Shown here: positions 16,129-23,843 of the stretch, piece after piece
Layout of the letters: every line of letters starts with the position of its first letter
Position numbering within the stretch: the first letter of the stretch is position 1
Program-made: the position numbers and the translations under genes
Origin: Clostridia bacterium
GTDB taxonomy: Bacteria; Bacillota; Clostridia; Lachnospirales; Anaerotignaceae
Direction: 5' to 3'
NCBI GenBank assembly: GCA_029098265.1
Contig: JAQXNZ010000051.1
Coordinates: forward strand, 1-47,215
DNA: 47,215 nucleotides
Notes under the pieces: generated by a model
The model's database searches: none
Told to the model about the DNA's origin: nothing
What the model saw: the letters and a program-made list of their open reading frames with translations, nothing else

Positions 16129-16432
16129 ACTGCTTTCGTAGGTCAACAGTATAAACAAAAAACATCATAGCTATGCTGTAAGGCTTTTTCTCAATACTGT
16201 TATCGGCAATCATAATGAAATGGGAGAACGAGTCCCAAACAGCGTTCTCCCGAAAATTCTAAGACCTCCAAAGGGTCATTTTCATAAAAATTCGGTCGAA
16301 ACTTCATGGTCTCCTCTCACGCCGGAACACGGCTTCCCATCGCTGTTTGTTTCCGCAGAGCCCAAGGCGCTCCCCTTTTGCCCTCCTGACTTAAGCAGGC
16401 ATATATAAATATTGTCGGAAAACTCATTGATA
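16129..16432 (-). other. Hairpin-rich region in the 3' part of the thi transcript
   Basis: About 300 bases with no convincing gene, richer in G+C than other spacers here. On the minus strand it holds several inverted repeats in a row: CCTG/CAGG, GCCG/CGGC, GGGAGAACG/CGTTCTCCC with a 12-base loop, and AACAGTAT/ATACTGTT. The plus-strand ORF at 16220-16408 has no ribosome binding site and reads through these repeats. The style resembles the repeats around degV but I cannot align them base by base. It may be a dispersed repeat or a structured 3' UTR. Confidence 0.45.
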
Positions 16433-17032
16433 TTATTTGTTTACTTTAAGTTCCTTCATCATTGCTTTTACATCGCTGCATTTCATAAAGCCGCTCATTA
16501 TGCAGGCACCTTTCGCACCGGCATCAATTACCTCGGCTATATTTCTTTCGCTTATGCCGCCAATGGCATAGACGGGTATTGAAACACTTTTACACACATT
16601 CCGTAAAAAATCCAGACCTCTGGGGGCCACGCCTTTTTTGCAGTCCGTGGCAAAAACATGTCCTGCTGTAATATATGTACATCCGAGACTTTCGGCTTCT
16701 TTTGCTTCATCGACAGAATGGCAGGACGCACCGACGATTTTAAAATTCTTTTTCTTATTCTCGTCCATGCTTCTTAACACATGCATGGGAAGATGTATTG
16801 CCTCTGCTTTCAGTTGAATGGATGTCTCAATAAAGCTGTGGAGTATGCAGGTCACATCGTATTTACTGCATATACCGATAGCTTGGGCGGCAAGAGCCCT
16901 GTATTTGGCTTCCTCCATGTCTTTTTCTCTGAGGATTATTCCCTTTGGGCGGCAGGACGCAATTTTTTCTATTCTTTCAAGAAAATCATCTTCGCAGAGA
17001 GCACGGTTTGTTACGCATATAATATCAGACAT
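16433..17032 (-). CDS. tenI: Thiazole tautomerase TenI-like (thiamine phosphate synthase family)
   Basis: 199 residues, TIM-barrel of the ThiE/TenI family, starting MSDIICVTNR. The segment AGHVFATDCKKGVAPRGL closely follows the TenI pattern (GHVFETDCKKG with its active-site His), whereas true ThiE has GPIFPT-T-K there. It is therefore better read as the enzyme that isomerises thiazole carboxylate phosphate to the aromatic tautomer made ready for coupling. The C-terminal phosphate loop AIGGISERN is present. ATG 17032 overlaps the thiH stop by 8 bases; the ORF track start at 17044 is an alternative. It ends the thiSFGH-tenI operon. Annotation pipelines would likely call it thiE. Confidence 0.8.
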   Translation of the reverse strand: MSDIICVTNRALCEDDFLERIEKIASCRPKGIILREKDMEEAKYRALAAQAIGICSKYDVTCILHSFIETSIQLKAEAIHLPMHVLRSMDENKKKNFKIVGASCHSVDEAKEAESLGCTYITAGHVFATDCKKGVAPRGLDFLRNVCKSVSIPVYAIGGISERNIAEVIDAGAKGACIMSGFMKCSDVKAMMKELKVNK

Positions 17033-18278
17033 AAAGATAATCATTCAGTACAGGCTGCAGACCTTCTGCCGACATGTCCTCATACATTTTGTTGAAGCTC
17101 CTGCTGTCGTTTATCTCGAACTGCTCATCGCCCTCCGTACCGTCTGCCTCCTTTCCGGTGTACTTGCTTTCGTGGTCACCGATACCTGTCGAAACGCCTG
17201 CCGATACTTTTGTGGCTGCTATTTTGGCAATGCCGTCTCGGAACGATGCGCTTTCCCTTGAGGACACCGTTATACCTACATAGGGCAGGAAAATACGGTA
17301 TGCGCATATAATCTGACAAAGCTGTTTTTCGCCTACGTCCAGAGGATTTATCTTTTCGTTATTTATGATAGGCCTCAGTCTGGGGCAGGACAGTGACATT
17401 TCGGCATGGGGATATTTTCTCTGGAGATAATATACATGCAGTGCACTTGCCAATGCGTCCTTTCTGAAATCCGAAAGACCGAGAAGGGCGGAAAATGCTA
17501 CGCCTCTCATACCGCCTCTGAGCGCTCTCTCCTGGGCGTCGAAACGGTAGGGCCATACACGCTTATGTCCCATAAGGTGCAGAGTTTCATACTTGTCTGT
17601 ATCGTAGGTTTCCTGGAATACGGTAACATAGTCTGCGCCGCATTCGTGCAGATAACGGTATTCGTCAGTGTTTACGGGATATATTTCAAGACCTACCATA
17701 CGGAAGTATTTTCTTGCCAGCTTGCATGCCTCGCCGATATATTCAACATTGCTCATGGAACGGCTTTCGCCCGTAAGAATAAGTATTTCCTCCATGCCGC
17801 TGTCGGCGATGACCTTCATTTCCTTTTCTATCTGTTCCATACTGAGCTTCATTCTGTTTATATGGTTGTAGCAGTTGAAGCCGCAGTATACGCAGTAGTT
17901 CTCACAGTAGTTGGCTATGTATAACGGTGTGAAAAGATATACAGTGTTGCCGAAGTGCTTGCTTGTTTCCATTCTTGCTCTCTGGGCCATCATTTCAAGG
18001 AAAGGCTCGGCGGCGGGGGAGAGCAGTGCTTTAAAATCCTCTATTGAGCATGTCTCATGTTCCAAAGCCGCTATAACGTCCTTGGCTGTATACTTTGAAT
18101 AGTCGAAGCTGTTCATCTGATCCATAACGGTTTTGCATACGTCGGACTCTATTATTTCCATGCCGGGCATATACTCCATGTGGTTCTTTCTGACAGCCGG
18201 ATTTGTTTCAAGCTCATGCTTTTTGGCAAGGGCCGCCGGAGAAAGATATTCGGAGTCTACAAAAAACTGATTTTCCAT
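17025..18278 (-). CDS. thiH: 2-iminoacetate synthase (tyrosine lyase) ThiH
   Basis: Radical SAM enzyme that cleaves tyrosine to dehydroglycine (2-iminoacetate) and p-cresol, supplying the C2-N piece of the thiazole ring under anaerobic conditions. 417 residues. The cluster motif is CENYCVYCGF (CxxxCxxC) near residue 130, followed by GEILILTGE-like SAM-binding elements (EEILILTGE). The ORF track begins at an in-frame GTG (18287); ATG 18278 is chosen because AAGGGGTG stands 6 bases before it. Use of ThiH rather than the oxygen-dependent ThiO fits an anaerobe. It lies between thiG and tenI. Confidence 0.95.
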   Translation of the reverse strand: MENQFFVDSEYLSPAALAKKHELETNPAVRKNHMEYMPGMEIIESDVCKTVMDQMNSFDYSKYTAKDVIAALEHETCSIEDFKALLSPAAEPFLEMMAQRARMETSKHFGNTVYLFTPLYIANYCENYCVYCGFNCYNHINRMKLSMEQIEKEMKVIADSGMEEILILTGESRSMSNVEYIGEACKLARKYFRMVGLEIYPVNTDEYRYLHECGADYVTVFQETYDTDKYETLHLMGHKRVWPYRFDAQERALRGGMRGVAFSALLGLSDFRKDALASALHVYYLQRKYPHAEMSLSCPRLRPIINNEKINPLDVGEKQLCQIICAYRIFLPYVGITVSSRESASFRDGIAKIAATKVSAGVSTGIGDHESKYTGKEADGTEGDEQFEINDSRSFNKMYEDMSAEGLQPVLNDYLYV

Positions 18279-18290
18279 TTCTATCACCCC

Positions 18291-19067
18291 TTAGTCATGC
18301 AAAAAGCCTGTCAGAGGGTCGGAAGCGGAAGCGCCTCTTACAAGTACACGGCCTATACCCGAAAGATATGCCTTTCTGCCTGCTTCAATGGCCTGACGGA
18401 ATGCCGATGCCATAAGAGGAAGATTGCCTGCTGTTGCAAGGGCAGTGTTTGCCATAATAGCCGCAGCACCCATTTCCATTGCTTCGCATGCCTGCGATGG
18501 TCTGCCGATACCTGCATCTACGATAATGGGCAGGTCAATTTCATCTATAAGTATCTGTATAAATTCCTTTGTAGCCAGACCTTTGTTGGAGCCTATGGGT
18601 GAGGCAAGGGGCATAACTGCCGCCGCACCTGCGTTTACAAGGTCACGGGCAACGTTAAGGTCGGGATACATATAGGGCATTACTACAAAGCCTTCCTTGG
18701 CAAGTATTTCTGTGGCCTTTATTGTCTCATAGTTGTCGGGAAGAAGATATTTGCTGTCTCTCATTATCTCTATCTTGACAAAATCACCACAGCCCAGCTC
18801 CCTTGCAAGACGGGCAATACGAACGGCCTCCTCGGCATTTCTTGCACCCGATGTGTTGGGGAGAAGTGTAACTCCCTTGGGTATGTAGTCCAGTATGCTT
18901 TCGTTGTCCTTGGTGTTTGCACGGCGGACAGCGAGGGTAATAATTTCAGCGCCTGCGTCTCTAACGGCAGACTCTATAAGCTTAAGTGAATATTTTCCGG
19001 AGCCGAGTATAAATCTTGAGTTAAACTCGTGGCCTCCGATTATGAGTTTGTCATCATTGTTGTTCAT
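18291..19067 (-). CDS. thiG: Thiazole synthase ThiG
   Basis: Builds the thiazole phosphate ring from 1-deoxy-D-xylulose 5-phosphate, dehydroglycine and ThiS thiocarboxylate. 258 residues, TIM barrel; FILGSGKY near the N-terminus, the Schiff-base lysine in [27 protein letters not shown] and [11 protein letters not shown] are all present. AAGG lies 7 bases before the ATG. It sits 18 bases after thiF. Confidence 0.97.
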   Translation of the reverse strand: MNNNDDKLIIGGHEFNSRFILGSGKYSLKLIESAVRDAGAEIITLAVRRANTKDNESILDYIPKGVTLLPNTSGARNAEEAVRIARLARELGCGDFVKIEIMRDSKYLLPDNYETIKATEILAKEGFVVMPYMYPDLNVARDLVNAGAAAVMPLASPIGSNKGLATKEFIQILIDEIDLPIIVDAGIGRPSQACEAMEMGAAAIMANTALATAGNLPLMASAFRQAIEAGRKAYLSGIGRVLVRGASASDPLTGFLHD

Positions 19068-19085
19068 AAAATGCCTTCTTTCTTT

Positions 19086-19724
19086 TTATGGTTCCTGATT
19101 TCCGGAAAGGAGCCTTATGACCATCAGAGCCTCATGGGCGGCACAAATCATTACACGGGGAGCAACAAGGCTTATATTATTAGCCACATCGCTTACACCG
19201 TCTCCGCACAGATAAAAATTCTTTGTTATCCTTTTTGTGCTTATGGTGTTTGCGGAGTCCAATCCTGCCATACCGGAAGCTGCAACGAGATATTTTGTAT
19301 TCAGTTTTTCCAATACGCCGTTTACAAGCATTGCTTTGGCTTCGGCATTGTCAAAGGCCTCACATATTACATCCGCCTCTGACAGCAGCTCTTCAAAGTT
19401 GTCATCGGTTATTTTGACTGTATGGGTCTTAAGCTCAACATAGGGGGCAATCTCTTTCAGGTTTTCTGCAAGAGCTTCTGTTTTATACATGCCTATCTGT
19501 GACGCCTTGTACTGCTGACGGTGAAGATTGGTGATGGCCACTCTGTCATAGTCAATCAGTATCAGCTTTCCTATGCCTGCTCTGGACAGGGCAATTGATA
19601 TGTTGGAGCCCAGTCCGCCAAGACCGCATACAGCAACGGTGCTGTTTTCAAGCTTTTCCTGAAGGTCCTTTCCCTGGCGCTTTATGAGCGCTTGCTGCAT
19701 TTCTTCTTTCGAGGGAATTCCCAT
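19086..19724 (-). CDS. thiF: Sulfur carrier protein ThiS adenylyltransferase ThiF (short type)
   Basis: E1-like enzyme that adenylates the C-terminal glycine of ThiS so sulfur can be added. 212 residues, the short ThiF family 2. GLGGLGS (about 34-40) binds ATP, and DYDRVAITNLHRQ and VICEAFDNAEAK are typical. The zinc-binding CxxC pairs of longer MoeB/ThiF enzymes are absent, as usual for the short type. One base separates it from the thiS stop, and its ribosome binding site is formed by the last glycine codons of thiS. Confidence 0.93.
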   Translation of the reverse strand: MGIPSKEEMQQALIKRQGKDLQEKLENSTVAVCGLGGLGSNISIALSRAGIGKLILIDYDRVAITNLHRQQYKASQIGMYKTEALAENLKEIAPYVELKTHTVKITDDNFEELLSEADVICEAFDNAEAKAMLVNGVLEKLNTKYLVAASGMAGLDSANTISTKRITKNFYLCGDGVSDVANNISLVAPRVMICAAHEALMVIRLLSGNQEP

Positions 19725-19725
19725 A

Positions 19726-19920
19726 TCAGCCGCCTCCTACAAAGCTTACTACTTCAACCGTATCCTCATCGTTTAAAACAGTTTTGCCATACTCGGCCTT
19801 CGGTACAATCTCGCCGTTGCGCTCAACTGCTATACGTTTGGGGTCATAGGACGTAGTCTCAAGATATTCTGCCAGTGTCTTTCCTGCGATATCATATTCT
19901 GTCCCGTTGATTTTAACCAT
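19726..19920 (-). CDS. thiS: Sulfur carrier protein ThiS
   Basis: 64-residue ubiquitin-like protein ending VVSFVGGG; the terminal Gly-Gly is adenylated by ThiF and carries sulfur as a thiocarboxylate to ThiG. Strong AGGAGGTG before ATG. First gene of the operon, directly behind the TPP riboswitch terminator. The codons GGAGGCGGC at its end double as the Shine-Dalgarno for thiF. Confidence 0.95.
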   Translation of the reverse strand: MVKINGTEYDIAGKTLAEYLETTSYDPKRIAVERNGEIVPKAEYGKTVLNDEDTVEVVSFVGGG

Positions 19921-19941
19921 GTTTTCACCTCCTCAGCAACT

Positions 19942-19973
19942 AAAAAAGGAACCGCCTTGATTTGGCAGTTCCT
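19942..19973 (-). terminator. Riboswitch expression-platform terminator
   Basis: On the minus strand AGGAAC-GCC and GGC-GTTCCT form a stem followed by TTTTTT, placed between the TPP aptamer and thiS. TPP binding would be expected to favour it and switch the operon off. Confidence 0.85.
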
Positions 19974-19987
19974 ATGCTTTCTTTGAT

Positions 19988-20083
19988 TCCAGGCATTCCT
20001 ACGTTGGCATTATCCAAATCAGGTTAAATGGGTCGAAGGTCATACCTTCCTCTCAGCCTGTAACACAAGCCCCCCCGCTGTTT
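19988..20083 (-). promoter_or_regulatory. TPP riboswitch (THI element)
   Basis: On the minus strand the conserved thi-box pieces occur in order: GGGGG near the 5' end, GGCTGAGAGG, GACC, AACCTGATTTGGATAATGCC, and AACGTAGGAA. These correspond to the TPP aptamer core. It precedes thiS-thiF-thiG-thiH-tenI and a terminator, so the operon is repressed when thiamine pyrophosphate is plentiful. Confidence 0.96.
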
Positions 20084-20101
20084 TATTAAGTTGCAAGTAT
20101 T

Positions 20102-20130
20102 ATTATATAACCGGTTTCGTCAAAATACAA
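20102..20130 (-). promoter_or_regulatory. Predicted promoter of the thi operon
   Basis: On the minus strand TTGTAT, 17 bases, TATAAT, about 20 bases before the riboswitch aptamer. Confidence 0.65.
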
Positions 20131-20145
20131 GGTTTTTGTAAATTA

Positions 20146-20170
20146 AAATGCCGGCTGTCAGCCGGCATTT
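20146..20170 (-). terminator. Terminator of the right small-protein locus
   Basis: AAATGCCGGCT and AGCCGGCATTT form an 11-bp stem with a 3-base loop; on the minus strand it runs into TTTTAATTT. It ends the transcript carrying copies 3 and 2 and insulates it from the thi promoter. Confidence 0.75.
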
Positions 20171-20220
20171 AAGCTTTGTGCCTTTCTGTTGGGGATAGCA
20201 GAAAGAATTATTCATAGATT
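20171..20220 (-). ncRNA. Conserved 3' hairpin, right copy
   Basis: Plus-strand order: AAGCTTTG, stem CTTTCTG, loop TTGGGGATAG, stem CAGAAAG, then ATTATTCATAGATT. Compared with 15611-15660 the loop and flanks are conserved while three stem pairs have changed on both sides, keeping the pairing. It lies 45 bases after copy 2 and before the terminator. Confidence 0.55.
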
Positions 20221-20264
20221 TATAACTTTACATAAGTAAGTATTATCTGATATTGCACCAAATA

Positions 20265-20408
20265 TTATTTGTTCATCATATCTTTAACATCGAACATTGC
20301 TTCGTTGGAGAAGCTGTGGTCTTTATGATGATGTTTTGTTTCTCTCTTATTATCACCGTTAAATAAGTAGTTAACGTCAAAAGTTGTTGAATTTGTAAAA
20401 TGTCTCAT
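20265..20408 (-). CDS. 47-residue protein of an unrecognised family, copy 2
   Basis: Starts MRHFTNSTTFDVNYLFNG and ends FSNEAMFDVKDMMNK, with a histidine-rich centre KHHHKDH. ATG 20408 follows AAAGGCGG at normal spacing. It is the second gene of the right locus, 55 bases after copy 3, with no promoter of the copy 1/3 type in between, so the two are probably co-transcribed. Roughly two thirds of residues match copy 1 and about three quarters match copy 3, with no gaps. No signal peptide or membrane segment. Function unknown. Confidence 0.82.
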   Translation of the reverse strand: MRHFTNSTTFDVNYLFNGDNKRETKHHHKDHSFSNEAMFDVKDMMNK

Positions 20409-20463
20409 ATGGATACCGCCTTTCATAAAATCGAATTAAAAAACTACAGTTAACACGATTAAA

Positions 20464-20607
20464 TTATTTGCCCATCATATCCTTAATATCGAACATTGCC
20501 TCGTTTGAGAAGCTATGCTCTTTGTGGTTTTGTCTTTTTTCTCTCTTGTTGGCGCCATTGAATAAGCAGTCGACGTCGAATGTGTTTGATTTAGTAAAAT
20601 GTCTCAT
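20464..20607 (-). CDS. 47-residue protein of an unrecognised family, copy 3
   Basis: Starts MRHFTKSNTFDVDCLFNG, contains NHKEH, and ends FSNEAMFDIKDMMGK. ATG 20607 follows AAAGGCGG. It is the first gene of the right locus, directly behind a promoter with twin operators matching the one before copy 1. It has one cysteine that the other copies lack. Conserved features are the MRHFT start, the TFDV/FD(V/I)KD pair and the HKEH motif. Not recognised; see findings. Confidence 0.82.
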   Translation of the reverse strand: MRHFTKSNTFDVDCLFNGANKREKRQNHKEHSFSNEAMFDIKDMMGK

Positions 20608-20633
20608 ATAAATGCCGCCTTTCTATATTATTT

Positions 20634-20692
20634 ATTGGTTCTACCAATTCTTATCTTGAATATATGGTACTACCAATCTATATATTTGTCAA
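20634..20692 (-). promoter_or_regulatory. Promoter with two palindromic operators, right locus
   Basis: On the minus strand: A/T-tract, TTGACA (20692-20687), 17-base spacer, TACCAT (20669-20664). Operator 1 ATTGGTAGTACCAT spans 20677-20664 and operator 2 ATTGGTAGAACCAAT spans 20648-20634. Start points of the two operators are 30 bp apart, exactly as at the left locus, although the sequence between them differs. Confidence 0.75.
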
Positions 20693-20783
20693 TACTTTTT
20701 TAGAAGTTTTTTTAAAATTTTTTCGACAGTTAAAAATAGGCATATAAGTATGGAAACAGGGCAGGGAAAGCGGCTCTAAACAC

Positions 20784-20813
20784 AAAAAGGCACGGAAATC
20801 AGTTCCGTGCCTT
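20784..20813 (-). terminator. Terminator after yebC
   Basis: AAGGCACGGAA and TTCCGTGCCTT form an 11-bp stem; on the minus strand a TTTTT run follows. Confidence 0.88.
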
Positions 20814-20831
20814 AGCAAGAATTATATTTAA

Positions 20832-21560
20832 TTATTCATCCCAGTTGTGGTATACATTCTTAACGTCATCGTCATCATCAAGCATATCCAGAAGCTTGTT
20901 CATCTTTTTGATATCTTCATCGCTGTTAAGAACTGTGTATGTCTGAGGAACCATTGTAACCTCTGCACTTGCCATAGGGATTCCGGCAGCCTCAAGAGCC
21001 TCTCTTACGGCCTCGAAATCATCGGGAGCAGTTGTTATCTCATAGCTGTCCTCCTCAACACCAAAGTCCTCGGCACCTGCTTCAACAGCTGTCATCATAA
21101 GCTCGTCCTCGTCCATATCGACTTCTTCCTTATCGATAACTATAAGACCCTTTTCATCAAACATGAAAGATACACAGCCGCTTGTTCCCATATTTCCGCC
21201 GCCCTTTGTGAAAGCGTTTCTTACGTTTGCCGCAGCTCTGTTTCTGTTGTCTGTAAGAACCTCAACAATAATTGCAACGCCGTTGGGGCCGTATCCTTCG
21301 TAGGTGATTGATTCATAAGTAACGCCGTCGCCTGCGCCTGCAGCTTTTTTGATGCTTCTGTCGATAGTATCATTGGGCATGTTGTTGGCCTTTGCCTTGG
21401 CGATAACCTCACGAAGCTTACCGTTGTTATTGGGATCGGGACCGCCTGCTTTTACTGCAACAGCGATTTCACGGCCTATCATAGTGAATATTTTTCCCTT
21501 AGCCGCATCGTTTTTCTCTTTTTTATGCTTAATATTAGCAAACTTTGAATGTCCGGACAT
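20832..21560 (-). CDS. yebC: YebC/PmpR family protein
   Basis: 242 residues, starting [23 protein letters not shown], the hallmark of the family, with the three-domain length expected and an acidic C-terminus. YebC/PmpR proteins act as DNA-binding regulators in some bacteria, and recent work links YebC-type proteins to relief of ribosome stalling at proline stretches. ATG preceded by AGGGGGT. Monocistronic with its own promoter and terminator. Confidence 0.95.
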   Translation of the reverse strand: MSGHSKFANIKHKKEKNDAAKGKIFTMIGREIAVAVKAGGPDPNNNGKLREVIAKAKANNMPNDTIDRSIKKAAGAGDGVTYESITYEGYGPNGVAIIVEVLTDNRNRAAANVRNAFTKGGGNMGTSGCVSFMFDEKGLIVIDKEEVDMDEDELMMTAVEAGAEDFGVEEDSYEITTAPDDFEAVREALEAAGIPMASAEVTMVPQTYTVLNSDEDIKKMNKLLDMLDDDDDVKNVYHNWDE

Positions 21561-21595
21561 TAAAGTTACCCCCTAAAAATTTTAAATTACAAAAT

Positions 21596-21624
21596 ATTTT
21601 AGCATTTTTTTTGCGGCAGTTCAA
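21596..21624 (-). promoter_or_regulatory. Predicted promoter of yebC
   Basis: On the minus strand TTGAAC, 17 bases, TAAAAT, about 35 bases before the yebC ATG. Confidence 0.6.
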
Positions 21625-21644
21625 GAAAAATTTATCTGCATATA

Positions 21645-22802
21645 TCATAAATTGTTGATAAACTCGGCATATATCCTGAATGCTTCCTTTATTTTTTCCA
21701 CACTGCAGTGCTCGTCTCTCATGTGTGCCAGCTTATATTCACCGGGGCCGAAGCCTATTGTCGGCACACCCATAGCAACGGGCGTAATGGCATTTGTGCC
21801 GAAATCCCAAAAATCAAACTCTGTGGGATAGCTTCCGCGGACGGTTTTGCAGGCCTCCTTTAAAGCCTCAGTTATGGGTGCATCCTCGGCTGTTATCCAG
21901 GGGTCATGCATGGGCTCATAGTCCAGCTTTCCGCCGTTCCATGAGGTGTGATGCAGTGCGCCCACCTCCCAGTAGGCATCCTTGCCTGCAACCAGCCCGT
22001 CCATTTCCGTTTTCACTTTGTCAAGGGTCTCTCCGAGAACAAGACGGCGGTCAAGATATATCTCGCATCTGCTGGGTACGGCGTTGAGCGAAGCACTGAC
22101 ACAGCTGATGTCGGAAAGCACTATTGTTCCGTGTACGGCACCCTCGGCGGAGAGCTTTTCATTCAGCTTTTCGACCCTCTCTATTATTTCAGCCATTTCG
22201 TATACGGCATTTTTACCCTTTTCGGGAGCGGAGCCATGGGCCGATATTCCGTTTGTTATTATTCTTATCTGGGCCTTGCCCTTATGACCGAGGGTTATTA
22301 TATTATCGCAGGGCTCGCAGATTACACAGAAGTCGGGCTTCAGGTCAAATTCCTTATAAAGGTGTTTGAGGTTAACGCCGTCGCAGTATTCCTCGCAAAC
22401 GGTGCCCGTTACATAGACGGTTTTATCCTTTATGTAGCCCATGTCTCTGGCGTATGCCGCCGCATATACGGAGGCACAGAGGGCTGACTTCATATCTACC
22501 GAGCCCCGTCCCCATATACTTCCGTCAACGATTTCTCCCGAAAAAGGAGGCACCTGCCATTCGGCTTCATCGTTTACCTTTACCGTATCCATGTGACCGT
22601 CAAAATGTATCTTTTTGCTTCCGTTTCCTATTCTGCCTATGACGTTGCCGACGGAGTCTATCTTTACCTCGTCATAGCCCAGCTCCTCCATTGTATTTTT
22701 GAGCAGTGCAGCCATAGCGCCTTCTTCATCGGAATAGCTTCTTGTCCTGACAGCCTGCTGTATTGTTTTTATAAGATTATTTTCATAGCTTTCAAAATCC
22801 AT
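21645..22802 (-). CDS. M20 family metallohydrolase, YgeY-like
   Basis: 385 residues of the zinc-dependent M20/ArgE/DapE/CPG2 superfamily. Metal ligands and catalytic residues are visible: FDGHMDTV, GRGSVDMK, the catalytic Glu in VCEEYCDG, and a C-terminal DEHCSVE His. The inserted dimerisation domain begins about GKAQIRIITNGISAHGSAP. Overall pattern fits the YgeY subgroup linked in some bacteria to selenium or purine metabolism, but no such partner genes are nearby, so the substrate is open (dipeptide or N-acyl/carbamoyl amino acid). AAGGAGCG precedes ATG. It is divergent from the AraC regulator, sharing a 102-base spacer. Confidence 0.85.
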   Translation of the reverse strand: MDFESYENNLIKTIQQAVRTRSYSDEEGAMAALLKNTMEELGYDEVKIDSVGNVIGRIGNGSKKIHFDGHMDTVKVNDEAEWQVPPFSGEIVDGSIWGRGSVDMKSALCASVYAAAYARDMGYIKDKTVYVTGTVCEEYCDGVNLKHLYKEFDLKPDFCVICEPCDNIITLGHKGKAQIRIITNGISAHGSAPEKGKNAVYEMAEIIERVEKLNEKLSAEGAVHGTIVLSDISCVSASLNAVPSRCEIYLDRRLVLGETLDKVKTEMDGLVAGKDAYWEVGALHHTSWNGGKLDYEPMHDPWITAEDAPITEALKEACKTVRGSYPTEFDFWDFGTNAITPVAMGVPTIGFGPGEYKLAHMRDEHCSVEKIKEAFRIYAEFINNL

Positions 22803-22904
22803 TTATTATCGCTCCTTATATATGTTTGTTTATAATTATATTGATTTTTTTGATTAATAATATAATAATATAAATAAAAAATATCGTAATATTGAGGTAT
22901 TGCC

Positions 22905-23780
22905 ATGCAGGTATATGATATAGACATAAATGAGAATAAAATGGAGACCACTCCGCACGGAACCGATGATTTTCCCATTGCCGTATATGATACGATATTG
23001 AGTCGAAACGTGCTTGGCTTTGTGGATTGGCACTGGCACAGTGAGCTTCAGTTTTGCTGTGTTACTGCGGGCAGAGTGCTGTTTAAGATAAACGGAAGCT
23101 CCGAAGAAATAGGCGAGGGCGGAGGAATATTTGTCAACAGCGGCATACTGCATTCGGCAAGACCGCTGACCGAGGATGCCTCCTATATATGTATAGATGC
23201 TTCTCCCGAAATAATAGGAGGATTTAAAAACAGCGCCGTCCGCACAAAGTATGTTGAGCCCTTTGTAAATGATTCCGCTTTTTCCTACGTTCTCTTTGAC
23301 GGCAGAAACGGCATGACAGACAGACTTCGTACGGTATATAGGTTGGTCACGGAAAAGCCCTTTGCATACGAAGCGGAAACAACGGCACAGCTTATAATGT
23401 GCTGGAAGGAAATAATAAGCCGAAGCTGTCAGGAACACAGCCAAGGCGGCGACTATGCGAGGCTGAAGGAAATACTATCCTATATACACAGCCGCTACAG
23501 GGAAAAAATAGTGCTTAAGGACCTGTCGGAGCAGATACATGTATGTCCCAGTGAATGCTGCCGATATTTCAAAAAGCACATGGGCTGTACCATATTTGAA
23601 TATATAAATAATTACAGAATAAACAGAAGCACTGAGGCTCTGCTTGCGGACGAGGGAATATCGGTCAGCCGCATTGCCTATGAATACGGATTTGGCAGCA
23701 CCAGCTACTATATAGAAAAGTTCCGCAAAAAGACCGGTATGACACCTCTTGCCTACAGACGGGCAAACAGATGCATATAA
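22905..23780 (+). CDS. AraC family transcriptional regulator with cupin sensor
   Basis: 291 residues: an N-terminal cupin (HWHSELQFCCVTAGRVLF, about 35-60) for ligand sensing and a C-terminal double helix-turn-helix (about 190-288) with YEYGFGSTSYYIEKFRKKTG, the second AraC recognition helix. GAGGT precedes the ATG. It is transcribed away from the M20 hydrolase with only about 100 bases between, so it may control that gene or itself; no operator is evident. Confidence 0.92.
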   Translation: MQVYDIDINENKMETTPHGTDDFPIAVYDTILSRNVLGFVDWHWHSELQFCCVTAGRVLFKINGSSEEIGEGGGIFVNSGILHSARPLTEDASYICIDASPEIIGGFKNSAVRTKYVEPFVNDSAFSYVLFDGRNGMTDRLRTVYRLVTEKPFAYEAETTAQLIMCWKEIISRSCQEHSQGGDYARLKEILSYIHSRYREKIVLKDLSEQIHVCPSECCRYFKKHMGCTIFEYINNYRINRSTEALLADEGISVSRIAYEYGFGSTSYYIEKFRKKTGMTPLAYRRANRCI

Positions 23781-23843
23781 ATAACAGCCTGTAGACAAAC
23801 TCAACTAATTATTTGAAATCACCCGTTATTAGCGATGATAACC

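Noticed and set aside
16220-16408. Plus-strand ORF of 62 residues
   Set aside because: No ribosome binding site, odd composition, and it runs through inverted repeats in the thi 3' region.
22854-23444. 196-residue minus-strand ORF over the AraC gene
   Set aside because: Antisense to a regulator with clear cupin and helix-turn-helix domains; no ribosome binding site.
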